Below, piece by piece: positions 50,529 through 59,235 of a stretch of 64,000 bases of DNA. Within the stretch, counting starts at the first letter, position 1. Each line of letters starts with the position of its first letter. The DNA is from Maricaulis sp. (lineage in GTDB: Bacteria > Pseudomonadota > Alphaproteobacteria > Caulobacterales > Maricaulaceae), in the NCBI RefSeq assembly GCF_015665295.1, contig NZ_JADFAJ010000018.1:1-64000 (forward strand), written 5' to 3'. The notes below the pieces were generated by a model that saw only the letters and a program-made list of their open reading frames with translations, did not search any database and was not told the DNA's origin. The position numbers and the translations under genes are program-made.

Positions 50529-52319
50529 ATGACCACACCGTATCGCGCCCCGGTTCGTGACCAGCGTTTTGTCCTGCATGACGTGCTCAACATTGCCCAG
50601 TATGGCGATCTGCCCGGTTTCGCCGATGCCGATGCCGACACGGTAGATGCCATCCTCGAGGAAGGCGCGAAATTCTGTGAGGGCGTGCTGGCCCCGATCT
50701 CCAAGATCGGTGATGAGGAAGGCTGTACGCGGGACGCGGACGGCAATGTCAAGACGCCGACCGGCTGGAAGGACGCGTTCAAGCAGATGGCCGAAGGTGG
50801 CTGGACGGCGCTGTCGTCCGATCCGGAATATGGCGGCCAGGGCCTGCCGCATGTTCTCAACCTCGCCTTCAACGAGATGGTCTCCTCGGCCAATATGGCG
50901 TTTGGCATGTATCCGGGCCTGACCCTGGGCGCCGCCGCCGCGCTGGCGACCGGCGGCTCGGACGAGCAGAAGGCGCTCTACCTGCCCAAGATGATTTCCT
51001 GCCAGTGGGGCGGGACGATGAATCTGACCGAGCCGCATTGCGGCACCGATCTGGGTCTTCTGCGCACCAAGGCCGTGCCGCAGGCGGACGGCTCCTACAA
51101 GATCACCGGCCAGAAGATCTGGATCTCCTCCGGCGAACACGACATGGCCGAGAATATCATCCACCTCGTCCTGGCGCGCATCGAAGGCGCGCCGGACGGC
51201 GTGAAGGGCATCTCGCTCTTCGTCGTGCCCAAGCACATTCCCGATGCCGATGGCAATCCGGGGGAGCGCAATTCGCTCAAATGCGGCGGCCTGGAACACA
51301 AGATGGGCATTCACGGCAATGCCACCTGCGTCATGGATTATGACGAGGCGACCGGCTGGCTGGTCGGCGAAGAGAACAAGGGCCTCAAGATCATGTTCAT
51401 CATGATGAATGAGGCCCGCCTGGGCGTTGGCCTGCAGGGCTATGCCCTGGCCGAGGCCGCCTATCAGCAATCGCTCGGCTTTGCCAAAGACCGTCTCCAG
51501 GGCCGCTCCCTGACCGGACCAAAGAACCAGGACGGCCCGGCCGATCCGATCATCGTGCACCCGGATGTGCGCCGCATGCTGATGGACCAGAAGTCCTTCG
51601 TCGAAGCGGCCCGCTGCTTTGCCCTGTGGACCGCCCTTCAGGGTGATCTCGAGGAGAAGGCCTCCGATCCGACCATGCGCGAGAAGGCCGGCGACTACAT
51701 GGCGCTGCTGACCCCGATCGTGAAGGGTTATCTGACCGGAAAGGGCTATGACATGGTCTCCTCCGGCCTGCAGATCCATGGCGGGTCCGGCTTCACCGAG
51801 GAGTGGGGCGCATCCCAGCTCCTGCGCGATGCCCGCATCACCCTGATCTATGAAGGCACCAACGGCATCCAGGCGCTCGACCTCGTGGGCCGCAAGCTGG
51901 CGATGAACGGCATGCGCCCGATCACCAGCTTCTTTGCCGAGCTCGATGCGTTCGTGGCCGAGGGCGGCAATGACCAGACCCAGCCCTTCGTGAACGCGGT
52001 GGCCGAGACCAAGGCCAGGCTCAAGCAGGCCACCGACTGGCTGATGAATAACGCGCTGAAGAATTTCGACCATGCCGGCGCCGGCAGCCACGACTATCTC
52101 AGCCTCTTCGGCCTGGCCTGCCTCACTTATATGTGGGCCAAGATGGCCAAGGTCGCCTCGGCCAAGATCGCCGCTGGCGAGACCGATCCGATCTATGCCA
52201 ACAAGCTGAAGACCGGCCAGTATTTCCTCGACCGCTGGGTCCCGGAAGCGGCCATGCACCTGGCCAAGGTCGAGGCCGGTGCCGACTCGATGATGGCGCT
52301 GGAAGCCGACGCCTTCTAG
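50529..52319 (+). CDS. Acyl-CoA dehydrogenase, DmdC-type
   Basis: 596 residues, the longer acyl-CoA dehydrogenase subfamily with an extra C-terminal domain (DmdC/FadE-like). Motifs: GGWTALSSDPEYGGQGLP, MNLTEPHCGTDLGLLRTKA (substrate and FAD contact), ITGQKIWISSGEHD, MGIHGNATCVMDYDEATGWL and LIYEGTNGIQALDLVGRKL near the catalytic glutamate. It oxidises acyl-CoA to enoyl-CoA with electrons passing to ETF. GGAGA precedes the ATG. It is the first enzyme gene after the MerR regulator. Confidence 0.93.
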   Translation: MTTPYRAPVRDQRFVLHDVLNIAQYGDLPGFADADADTVDAILEEGAKFCEGVLAPISKIGDEEGCTRDADGNVKTPTGWKDAFKQMAEGGWTALSSDPEYGGQGLPHVLNLAFNEMVSSANMAFGMYPGLTLGAAAALATGGSDEQKALYLPKMISCQWGGTMNLTEPHCGTDLGLLRTKAVPQADGSYKITGQKIWISSGEHDMAENIIHLVLARIEGAPDGVKGISLFVVPKHIPDADGNPGERNSLKCGGLEHKMGIHGNATCVMDYDEATGWLVGEENKGLKIMFIMMNEARLGVGLQGYALAEAAYQQSLGFAKDRLQGRSLTGPKNQDGPADPIIVHPDVRRMLMDQKSFVEAARCFALWTALQGDLEEKASDPTMREKAGDYMALLTPIVKGYLTGKGYDMVSSGLQIHGGSGFTEEWGASQLLRDARITLIYEGTNGIQALDLVGRKLAMNGMRPITSFFAELDAFVAEGGNDQTQPFVNAVAETKARLKQATDWLMNNALKNFDHAGAGSHDYLSLFGLACLTYMWAKMAKVASAKIAAGETDPIYANKLKTGQYFLDRWVPEAAMHLAKVEAGADSMMALEADAF

Positions 52320-52454
52320 GCGCAGACTGACGAGAAATCGGCGGGACCGGTCCGGCAAGAGAGACCGGCCCGCCACACCATTCCGGTTGATAAGGGGCGA
52401 GGATCGACACGTGGTCCGGCCCGTCACACAAGAACCGTCTGGGGAGGACGTTTC

Positions 52455-53621
52455 ATGTTTCAGGATCCACTCAATATACCCCGTCCGGCCTTTCTCGAAC
52501 GCGAGGATGTCCGGATGTTCGAGGACACCGTCCGCGCCTTCATGGCCAAGGAATGCGTGCCCAATGCCGAACGCTGGGAAGCGCAGGGCATGGTCGATCG
52601 CGAGATCTGGACCAAGGCCGGCGAGGCGGGGATATTGTGCCCGTCCGTGCCCGAGGAATATGGCGGAGCCGGCGGTGATTGGGGCCATGAATACGTCTTC
52701 CACACCGCAGGCGCCGAAATCGGCGCCGCCGGCTGGGGTGTCGGCCTGCACAATTCCATCATCGCGCCCTATGTCACCCATTACGGCTCGGAAGAGCAGA
52801 AGAAGTCCGTCCTGCCGCGGATGATTTCCGGCGAGCTGATCGGCGCCATCGCCATGTCCGAACCGGGCACGGGCTCGGACCTGCAGAGCGTCAAGACGAC
52901 GGCGATCAAGGACGGCAATGGCTATCGCATCAATGGCCAGAAAACCTTCATCACCAATGGCGGCTCGGCCAATTTCATCATCGTCGTCGCCAAGACGGAT
53001 CCGTCCAAGGGCTTTGACGGCGTCTCCCTCTTGATGGTCGAGACCGACAAGGTCGAGGGCTTCCGTCGCGGGCGCCTGCTCGACAAGGTCGGCATGAAGG
53101 CCCAGGACACGGCCGAGCTCTTCTTCGAGGATGTCTGGGTGCCGGCCGATGCGCTCTTGGGTCAGGAAGAGGGCCAGGGCTTCATCCAGCTGATGCAGCA
53201 ATTGCCCCAGGAACGCCTGCAGATCGCCGTCCAGGGCGTCGGCGCCATGAAACGCGCCCTCTTCGAGACGATCAACTACACCAAGGAGCGCGAGGCGTTT
53301 GGCCGTCCGATCCTGAAATTCCAGAACACCCAGTTCAAGCTCGCCGAGTGCAAGACCAAGGCGACCCTGGCCGAGGTCTTCACCCATCACTGCTCGGAAC
53401 GCCTGATGAAGGGCGAACTCGACGCCGCCACCGCCTCGATGGCCAAATACTGGGTCTCCGAAGCCCAGAATGAAGTCATGGACGAATGCGTCCAGCTGCA
53501 TGGCGGCTATGGCTATATGCGCGAATACCCCATTGCGAAAATGTGGACCGACAGCCGCGTCCAGCGCATCTATGGCGGGACGAACGAGATCATGAAGCTG
53601 CTGATCGCGAGGACGCTGTAG
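52455..53621 (+). CDS. Acyl-CoA dehydrogenase, standard length
   Basis: 388 residues of the classical acyl-CoA dehydrogenase family: CPSVPEEYGGAGGDWG, AIAMSEPGTGSDLQSVKTTA, INGQKTFITNGGSANFIIVV, RLLDKVGMKAQDTAELFFEDV and the C-terminal QLHGGYGYMREYPIAKMWTD plus RVQRIYGGTNEIMKLLIAR. The pattern with RIYGGTNEI is typical of long-chain and related dehydrogenases. A GGGAGGA site lies before the ATG, 135 bases after the previous gene. Confidence 0.93.
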   Translation: MFQDPLNIPRPAFLEREDVRMFEDTVRAFMAKECVPNAERWEAQGMVDREIWTKAGEAGILCPSVPEEYGGAGGDWGHEYVFHTAGAEIGAAGWGVGLHNSIIAPYVTHYGSEEQKKSVLPRMISGELIGAIAMSEPGTGSDLQSVKTTAIKDGNGYRINGQKTFITNGGSANFIIVVAKTDPSKGFDGVSLLMVETDKVEGFRRGRLLDKVGMKAQDTAELFFEDVWVPADALLGQEEGQGFIQLMQQLPQERLQIAVQGVGAMKRALFETINYTKEREAFGRPILKFQNTQFKLAECKTKATLAEVFTHHCSERLMKGELDAATASMAKYWVSEAQNEVMDECVQLHGGYGYMREYPIAKMWTDSRVQRIYGGTNEIMKLLIARTL

Positions 53622-53624
53622 GGA

Positions 53625-54110
53625 ATGACCGCCGCGCGCGACAACTCCACCCGTTCCCTCCTCATCGCCGCGATCGCTGGCGGTGCGGGCGCCTATGCGG
53701 CCGGCGTTTCCGCGTCGATGATTTGGTTGAGTGTGGAGTTGGCGTCGGGGTTTTTCCCCTTTCACCCGCTCAGCGGGGGATTGGTGATCGGGCTTGTCGC
53801 GGCGACCTGTTTTGCCATTTGGCTTGGCTGGTTCTTGCGCGAATGGCGGCTCGCTCTCTGGGCGGCGGCTGGCCATGTCGCCATGCAGTTCGGCCCCTGG
53901 CTCCTGTCGTCGCTGGTTTATGCCGTGCTGGGCGGTGCCGATCCGCTCGCCCATGCCAGTTTGGGCGATGGATTGCCGTGGCCGCTGATCGGGTTCACCG
54001 TGGTGGTTTGTGCGGGCTTTCCGCTGGGCGTCTGGATCAGGTCCGGCGGGCCAAGCGTGGCCTTTGATGCTGTGCGTGCGTCACGCAAATGGCCGGGAGG
54101 TCGCTCATGA
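53625..54110 (+). CDS. Four-helix membrane protein of unknown function
   Basis: 161 residues with four predicted helices: SLLIAAIAGGAGAYAAGVSA, LSGGLVIGLVAATCFAIWLGWF, LALWAAAGHVAMQFGPWLLSSLVY and PLIGFTVVVCAGFPLGVWI. It starts three bases after the acyl-CoA dehydrogenase stop, so it is probably translated from the same message. No family recognised and no obvious link to fatty-acid metabolism. Confidence 0.65.
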   Translation: MTAARDNSTRSLLIAAIAGGAGAYAAGVSASMIWLSVELASGFFPFHPLSGGLVIGLVAATCFAIWLGWFLREWRLALWAAAGHVAMQFGPWLLSSLVYAVLGGADPLAHASLGDGLPWPLIGFTVVVCAGFPLGVWIRSGGPSVAFDAVRASRKWPGGRS

Positions 54111-54147
54111 CTGACATCCGCCGCTTCGTTTCCGGGGTGCCCGCCTG

Positions 54148-54753
54148 ATGTACACGCCCACACATTTCCGGATGGAAGACGAGAGCGAGATGCGGGCGGT
54201 GATGCGTTCGTATGATTTCGGTCTGCTGCTGATTCCGGGCGAGCCTGATCTGGCGGCCACGCATATCCCTTTCAAGCTGGCCGATGAGCGCCTGGTCCTG
54301 ATCGGTCATGTCGCCATGGCCAATCCGGCCGCCGGGGCGATCAAGGCGGGCAGGGAGGCGATGGTCGTCTTCACCGGTCCGCACGCCTATATCTCGCCGA
54401 CCTGGTATTCGCGGCCGCACGAGAATGTGCCGACCTGGAATTATGTCGCCGTGCACGCCTTTGGTACGCTGGTGCCGCTCGAGGGTGTCGAGGCCGAGCG
54501 GGCGCTTTCGTCGCAGATTGCGGACTTTGAAAGCGAGTGGCGCATTACCCAATTGGAAGAAAAGCGCCGCGCCATGCTGGAGCTGGCCATCCAGCCCTTC
54601 GAGTTCGAGATTGACCGCCTGGAGGGCAAGGCCAAGCTCTCCCAGAACAAGCCATTGGAGGAGCGTCTGCGCATCGCCCACGCCCTCAATGAACGCGGCG
54701 AACACGCCGTCGCCTACCACATGATCGAGGACGAGGCGGAAGAGGATGATTGA
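54148..54753 (+). CDS. FMN-binding PaiB-type protein
   Basis: 201 residues of the PaiB family (named in Bacillus as a negative regulator of sporulation and protease genes), with a split-barrel flavin-binding fold: MYTPTHFRMEDESEMRAVMR, ATHIPFKLADERLVLIGHVAMANP, VVFTGPHAYISPTWYS, VPTWNYVAVHAFGTLVPLE and KAKLSQNKPLEERLRI. Its real biochemical role outside Bacillus is unclear. Its end overlaps the DUF559 frame by eight bases. Confidence 0.9.
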   Translation: MYTPTHFRMEDESEMRAVMRSYDFGLLLIPGEPDLAATHIPFKLADERLVLIGHVAMANPAAGAIKAGREAMVVFTGPHAYISPTWYSRPHENVPTWNYVAVHAFGTLVPLEGVEAERALSSQIADFESEWRITQLEEKRRAMLELAIQPFEFEIDRLEGKAKLSQNKPLEERLRIAHALNERGEHAVAYHMIEDEAEEDD

Positions 54754-55321
54754 TCTGGTCTATCCCCAGGCCCGGCCTTTCTGCCCCCGCTTGCGGGGGA
54801 AGTGGTTGAGCGTCAGCGAAACCGAAGGGGGCCGGCGGCGGGCACGCCGACGGTCGGTGCAGCTGCGCCAATCCATGACCGATGCCGAGCTCATCCTCTT
54901 GTCACGTCTGCGCAAGCGTCAAATCGAGGGGCAGCATTTCCGTCGTCAGCATCCGGTCGGCCCCTACATCACGGATTTCGCCTGCGTGGCTCTCAAACTC
55001 ATCGTCGAGGTTGATGGAGACACGCATGGCAGCGACCGAGAAATCGCCCACGACACACGCCGGACCGCCTATCTCGAGCGCCAGGGCTGGACGGTGCTGC
55101 GGTGCTATAATGTCGACGTCTATCGCAATCTCGATGGCGTCATCACGCAAATCGGGGAGGCCGTGCATGAATTGGGTCAGCGCTCAATGACTGACACGCC
55201 GCTGCGCGGCGCCCCCTTCGACCCTCCGTCGCCAAGGCGCCGAAGGGCCACTTCCCCCGCAAGCGGGGGCAGAAATACCCAGTCGATAAAGGGAACCACC
55301 CCGCCAAGGGAAAGGAAGTGA
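54746..55321 (+). CDS. DUF559 endonuclease-like protein within an inverted-repeat cassette
   Basis: The 191-codon frame contains a DUF559 core of ~115 residues (54841-55185): [53 protein letters not shown] and [20 protein letters not shown]559 belongs to the PD-(D/E)XK nuclease superfamily (Vsr-like); ITDF and VEVDG supply the acidic residues. The first ~30 and last ~45 residues are translation of the flanking repeats, so true ends are uncertain; TTG at 54806 after GGGGGAAG in the left repeat is one possible start. It interrupts the fatty-acid cluster between paiB and the thiolase. Confidence 0.82.
   Translation: MIDLVYPQARPFCPRLRGKWLSVSETEGGRRRARRRSVQLRQSMTDAELILLSRLRKRQIEGQHFRRQHPVGPYITDFACVALKLIVEVDGDTHGSDREIAHDTRRTAYLERQGWTVLRCYNVDVYRNLDGVITQIGEAVHELGQRSMTDTPLRGAPFDPPSPRRRRATSPASGGRNTQSIKGTTPPRERK
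54778..54805 (+). repeat. Left 28-bp inverted repeat of the DUF559 cassette
   Basis: Identical, in inverted orientation, to 55248-55275. It contains the palindrome CCCCCGCTTGCGGGGG flanked by TTTCTG and AAGTGG. Just inside it lies CGAAGGGGGC, which also has an inverted counterpart near the right end (GCCCCCTTCG at 55210-55219). Confidence 0.88.
55248..55275 (-). repeat. Right 28-bp inverted repeat of the DUF559 cassette
   Basis: Exact inverted copy of 54778-54805 with the same CCCCCGC/GCGGGGG palindrome. The thiolase start codon lies only 49 bases beyond it, so the cassette ends close to the next gene's ribosome site (AAAGGAAG). Confidence 0.88.
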
Positions 55322-55323
55322 CC

Positions 55324-56529
55324 ATGACAGAAGCTTATATCTTCGACGCCACGCGCACGCCGCGCGGCAAGAAAAAGAACGGGGCGCTCAACGAGATCAC
55401 CGCGCTGCAGCTGGCCACCCAGCAGCTCGCCGCGATCCGTGACCGCAATAATCTCGACACTTCGCTCGTCGATGACGTGATCATGGGGGTCGTCTCGCCG
55501 GTCGGTGAGCAGGGCGCCAATATCGCGCGCTCGGCCGTGATCAATGCCAATTATGCCGAGACCACGGGCGGCTACCAGCTCAACCGTTTCTGCGCCTCGG
55601 GCCTGGAAGCGGTGAATGTCGCGGCCGCCAAGGTGATGTCCGGCGAGGCCGATTTTGCCATTGGCGGCGGCGTGGAAGCCATGTCGCGCGTGCCGATGGG
55701 CTCGGATGGCGGCGCCATGGGCGTCGACCCGGAGATTTCCTTCGACCATTACATCGTGCCGCAGGGCGTCTCGGCCGACCTCATTGCCACCAAGTACGGC
55801 TTCAGCCGCGACGATGTCGACGCCTATGCCGTGGAAAGCCAGAAGCGCGCCGCCCAGGCCTGGGCCGAGGGGCGTTTCGCCAAGTCGGTTGTCGCCGTGA
55901 AGGACCAGCTGGGCACCACCATTCTCGACCATGACGAGCATATGCGTCCGGGCACCGACATGCAGGGCCTCGGCTCGCTGAAATCGGCCTTCAAGGACAT
56001 GTCCGACTTCGTCGGCTTCGAGGCCGTCGCCACCCAGCGCTACCCCGAGATCGAATATCTCAACTGGGTCCACACGGGCGGTAATTCCTCGGGCATCGTC
56101 GACGGTTCGGCCATGGTCCTGGTCGGCTCGAAAGAGGCGGGCGAGCGCGCCGGTCTCAAGCCGCGGGCGCGGATCCGTTCGATGGCCTCGATCGGGTCGG
56201 AGCCGACCATCATGCTGACCGGCCCGGTTCCGGTGACCGCCAAGGCGCTCAAAAAGGCCGGCATGGAAGCGGGCGATATCGACCTGTGGGAGCTCAACGA
56301 GGCCTTTGCTGCCGTCGTACTGCGCCTGATGCAGGCCTATGACATCGACCATTCCAAGATGAATGTGAATGGCGGCGCCATCGCCATGGGTCACCCGCTG
56401 GGCGCCACCGGCGCGATGATCCTGGGCACCGTCCTCGACGAGCTGGAGCGCACGGGCAAGCAAACCGCCCTGACCACGCTCTGCGTCGGCGGCGGCATGG
56501 GCACGGCCACCATCATCGAGCGGGTCTAG
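55324..56529 (+). CDS. Acetyl-CoA acyltransferase (thiolase)
   Basis: 401 residues of the degradative thiolase family (FadA/FadI). Nucleophilic cysteine in [16 protein letters not shown] (~residue 90), histidine in [15 protein letters not shown] and the second cysteine in [14 protein letters not shown]. It cleaves 3-ketoacyl-CoA in the last beta-oxidation step. ATG 55324 with AAAGGAAG upstream is preferred over GTG 55318. A small membrane gene and fadJ follow directly, forming one operon. Confidence 0.93.
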   Translation: MTEAYIFDATRTPRGKKKNGALNEITALQLATQQLAAIRDRNNLDTSLVDDVIMGVVSPVGEQGANIARSAVINANYAETTGGYQLNRFCASGLEAVNVAAAKVMSGEADFAIGGGVEAMSRVPMGSDGGAMGVDPEISFDHYIVPQGVSADLIATKYGFSRDDVDAYAVESQKRAAQAWAEGRFAKSVVAVKDQLGTTILDHDEHMRPGTDMQGLGSLKSAFKDMSDFVGFEAVATQRYPEIEYLNWVHTGGNSSGIVDGSAMVLVGSKEAGERAGLKPRARIRSMASIGSEPTIMLTGPVPVTAKALKKAGMEAGDIDLWELNEAFAAVVLRLMQAYDIDHSKMNVNGGAIAMGHPLGATGAMILGTVLDELERTGKQTALTTLCVGGGMGTATIIERV

Positions 56530-56533
56530 GTCC

Positions 56534-56779
56534 ATGTACTGGCGCCGAATTCAGGAAATCAGCTTTGGCAAACTGGCCGTCATGCCCGTCATCGCCGGGC
56601 TGGTTGGTTATACGATGGGCTTCATCCTGTCGCGTGATGCGGGAGAGGCTCTCATCTGGAGCCTGCCCGTATTCCTGGGTTTTGCGCTGGGCTGCGCCCT
56701 GATCTCACTCATCAAAGTCTTTCGAACCAGAAACGGAGCCGGAACCCGAGTTTCGGCCGACCTGGAGAAATCACAATGA
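56534..56779 (+). CDS. Small two-helix membrane protein between thiolase and fadJ
   Basis: 81 residues: MYWRRIQEISFGK, helix 1 (LAVMPVIAGLVGYTMGFIL), helix 2 (ALIWSLPVFLGFALGCALISLI) and a basic/polar tail. It starts four bases after the thiolase stop and overlaps fadJ by ATGA, so it is almost certainly translated. Unknown family; it could tether the trifunctional-like complex to the membrane, but this is speculation. Confidence 0.7.
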   Translation: MYWRRIQEISFGKLAVMPVIAGLVGYTMGFILSRDAGEALIWSLPVFLGFALGCALISLIKVFRTRNGAGTRVSADLEKSQ

Positions 56780-58992
56780 CCCTGAAAAACTTCACACTCG
56801 AAATCGATGCCGACGGCATTGCCCTCGTTACCTTCGACAGCCCGGGCAAGTCGATGAATGTCATCTCGGCCGAGGTCATGGATGACTTCGACGCGCTGAC
56901 CGACACGATCATCTCCGACGACGCCATCAAGGGCGTGGTCATCACCTCCGGCAAGAAAGCCTTCTGTGCCGGCGCCGACCTGTCGGAACTGGGCAGCTCC
57001 TCGAGCGAACTGGCCAAGCTGCCGGAAGAGGAGATGAAGACGAAGCTGTTCGAGCAATGCTTCCGTCTCAACAAGACCTTCCGCGCCCTGGAAACCTGCG
57101 GCAAGCCGATCGCTGCGGCGGTCAATGGCCTCGCCCTGGGCGGTGGCTTCGAGATTGCCCTGGCCTGCCATTACCGCGTCATGCCGTCGGACAATCCCTC
57201 CGCCAAGCTCGGCCTGCCGGAAGCCATGGTCGGCGTCCTGCCGGGCGGTGGCGGCACCCAGCGCCTGCCACGCCTGGTCGGCATCATGAATGCCGCCCCG
57301 GTCCTCTTGCAGGGCCAGCAGCTCGACGCAGCCACGGCCCACGCCCAGGGCATTGTCGATGCCGTGGTGCCGGGGGCCGATCTGGTCGCGACCGCCAAAC
57401 AGCTGGTCAAGGATGATCCGAAAGGCTCGAAACAGCCCTGGGATGGTGACAAGTTCAAATTCCCGGGCGGGGGTCCCTACCATCCCGCCGGCGCCCAGAT
57501 GTTCGGCGCCGCCTCGCCGATGCTGCGCAAGACCACCTATGGCAACTACCCGGCCCAGCGTTACATCCTGTCCTGCGTCTATGAAGGCAGCCAGGTGACG
57601 ATGGACGCCGCAATCCGCATCGAGAGCCGCTATTTCACCAAGCTTTTGCTGCGCCCGGAAAGCCGCAACATGATCCGCTCGATCTTCCTGTCCAAACAGG
57701 ACCTAGACAAGGGCGGACGCCGTCCGGCCGGCCAGGAAAAGGGCGAGATCAAGAAGGTGGCCATTATCGGCGCCGGCTTCATGGGCGCGGGCATTGCGAC
57801 GGTTTCGGCCCAGGTCGGGATCGAGATCGTGCTGATCGACGCCACCCAGGAAGGCGCCGACAAGGGCAAGAAGCATTGCACCGACCACTTCGCCAAGGGC
57901 GTCGCCCGCGGCAAGCTGAGCCAGGACAAGGCCGACAAGCTGGGCGCCCTGATCACGCCGACGACCGATTACACGCTGATCAAGGATGTCGACCTCGTGG
58001 TCGAGGCCGTGTTCGAGAATTCCGAACTCAAGGCCAAGATCACCAAGATGGCGGAAGATGAGATCGGCGAGACGGCCGTCTTCGGCTCCAACACCTCCTC
58101 CATCCCGATCACCTCGCTGGCCGAGGCCTCGACCCGTCCGGAGAATTTCATCGGCATCCACTTCTTCTCGCCGGTCGAGAAGATGAACCTGGTCGAGATC
58201 ATCATGGGCGAGAAGACGGGCGATTATGCCCTCTCGCGCGCGATCGATTTCGTGACCAAGATCAAGAAGACGCCGATCGTGGTCTCCGACACGCGCGGCT
58301 TCTACGCCAATCGCTGCGTCATGCGCTATATCGGCGAGGGCATGAATCTCCTCGCCGAAGGCGTGAAGCCGGCCCTGATCGAGAATGCGGCGAAGATGGC
58401 CGGCATGCCGGTCGGACCCTTGTCGCTGCAGGACGAGGTGGCGCTGGATCTTGGCGTGAAGCTGATCAAGCAGACCAAGGCCGATCTGGGCGAGAATTAC
58501 CAGCCGTCCAAGACCGAGCCGATCCTGTTCAAGATGGTCGAGGAGTATGAGCGTTTCGGTCGCAAGAACGCCAAGGGCTTCTACGATTACCCGGCCGAAA
58601 AGGGTCAGCCCAAGCGTCTCTGGCCGGAACTGGAGCAGTTCGCTCCGGGCGGCCAATATGCCGAAGACCAGCCGACGGCGGACGAGATCAAGGACCGCAT
58701 CCTCTATGCCCAGGCGCTGGAAGCGGCGCGCTGCATGGAAGAGGAGATCGTCCATGATCCGCGCGAGGCCGATGTCGGCTCCATCCTCGGCTGGGGCTTT
58801 GCGCCCTATACCGGCGGTACGCTGTCCTACATCGACACCATCGGCGCCAAGGCCTTCGTGACCCGCGCCAAAGAGCTGGAAGCCGCCTATGGCGACCAGT
58901 TCAAGGTGCCGGCGCTTCTCGTCGAGATGGCCGAAAAGGGCGAGACCTTCTACGGCCGCTTCGGCGCTCCGGCGGCGGTTGCGGCGGAATAG
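56776..58992 (+). CDS. fadJ: Fatty-acid oxidation multifunctional protein (FadJ/FadB type)
   Basis: 738 residues. N-terminal enoyl-CoA hydratase domain (GVVITSGKKAFCAGADLSEL; PIAAAVNGLALGGGFEIALAC; GLPEAMVGVLPGGGGTQRLPRLVG with the two catalytic glutamates), a linker, then the 3-hydroxyacyl-CoA dehydrogenase domain from ~residue 330 (VAIIGAGFMGAGIATVSAQ; SNTSSIPITSLAEA; GIHFFSPVEKMNLVEII; DTRGFYANR). It hydrates enoyl-CoA and oxidises the hydroxyacyl-CoA, working with the thiolase of the same operon. A strong terminator follows. Confidence 0.95.
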   Translation: MTLKNFTLEIDADGIALVTFDSPGKSMNVISAEVMDDFDALTDTIISDDAIKGVVITSGKKAFCAGADLSELGSSSSELAKLPEEEMKTKLFEQCFRLNKTFRALETCGKPIAAAVNGLALGGGFEIALACHYRVMPSDNPSAKLGLPEAMVGVLPGGGGTQRLPRLVGIMNAAPVLLQGQQLDAATAHAQGIVDAVVPGADLVATAKQLVKDDPKGSKQPWDGDKFKFPGGGPYHPAGAQMFGAASPMLRKTTYGNYPAQRYILSCVYEGSQVTMDAAIRIESRYFTKLLLRPESRNMIRSIFLSKQDLDKGGRRPAGQEKGEIKKVAIIGAGFMGAGIATVSAQVGIEIVLIDATQEGADKGKKHCTDHFAKGVARGKLSQDKADKLGALITPTTDYTLIKDVDLVVEAVFENSELKAKITKMAEDEIGETAVFGSNTSSIPITSLAEASTRPENFIGIHFFSPVEKMNLVEIIMGEKTGDYALSRAIDFVTKIKKTPIVVSDTRGFYANRCVMRYIGEGMNLLAEGVKPALIENAAKMAGMPVGPLSLQDEVALDLGVKLIKQTKADLGENYQPSKTEPILFKMVEEYERFGRKNAKGFYDYPAEKGQPKRLWPELEQFAPGGQYAEDQPTADEIKDRILYAQALEAARCMEEEIVHDPREADVGSILGWGFAPYTGGTLSYIDTIGAKAFVTRAKELEAAYGDQFKVPALLVEMAEKGETFYGRFGAPAAVAAE

Positions 58993-59022
58993 TCCGCCTC
59001 ACGCCTCACGGAGACTGCAAGA

Positions 59023-59054
59023 AACCGGCGCGGCACTGCCCGCGCCGGTTTTTT
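59023..59054 (+). terminator. Intrinsic terminator of the thiolase-fadJ operon
   Basis: AACCGGCGCG (59023-59032) pairs perfectly with CGCGCCGGTT (59041-59050), followed by TTTTTT (59049-59054). It lies 31 bases after the fadJ stop. Confidence 0.92.
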
Positions 59055-59113
59055 CTTGTCTGCGCCTGCGCTAATCAGGGCATGAAATCAGGCTGTTGAA
59101 AGTTTTCACCAGC

Positions 59114-59164
59114 TTATCCACGGAAAGTGGAAAGTTTTCCACCAAGTCCGGCGACTTGTCCACG
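59114..59164 (+). promoter_or_regulatory. Three DnaA-box-like 9-mers at 21-bp spacing
   Basis: TTATCCACG (59114-59122), TTTTCCACC (59135-59143) and TTGTCCACG (59156-59164) start exactly 21 bases apart, two helical turns, on the same strand. The first differs from the consensus DnaA box TTATCCACA at one position, the others at two. The phasing would put bound protein on one face of the DNA. No known origin-flanking gene lies nearby. Confidence 0.4.
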
Positions 59165-59235
59165 AAATCGCATTTTCCGTGCGTTGCCGGCCCGGGGCCG
59201 GCCTGCTTTACTTCAATCATCGACAGCGACCGAAG

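Noticed and set aside
50493-53954. A very long minus-strand frame (over 1100 codons) opposite the two acyl-CoA dehydrogenase genes
   Set aside because: It is antisense to two clear enzymes; open antisense frames are normal in GC-rich DNA with strong third-position bias, and the product resembles no family.
59114-59164. Chromosomal replication origin
   Set aside because: DnaA-like boxes are imperfect, there is no AT-rich unwinding element beside them, and typical origin neighbours (hemE, dnaA, parAB) are absent.
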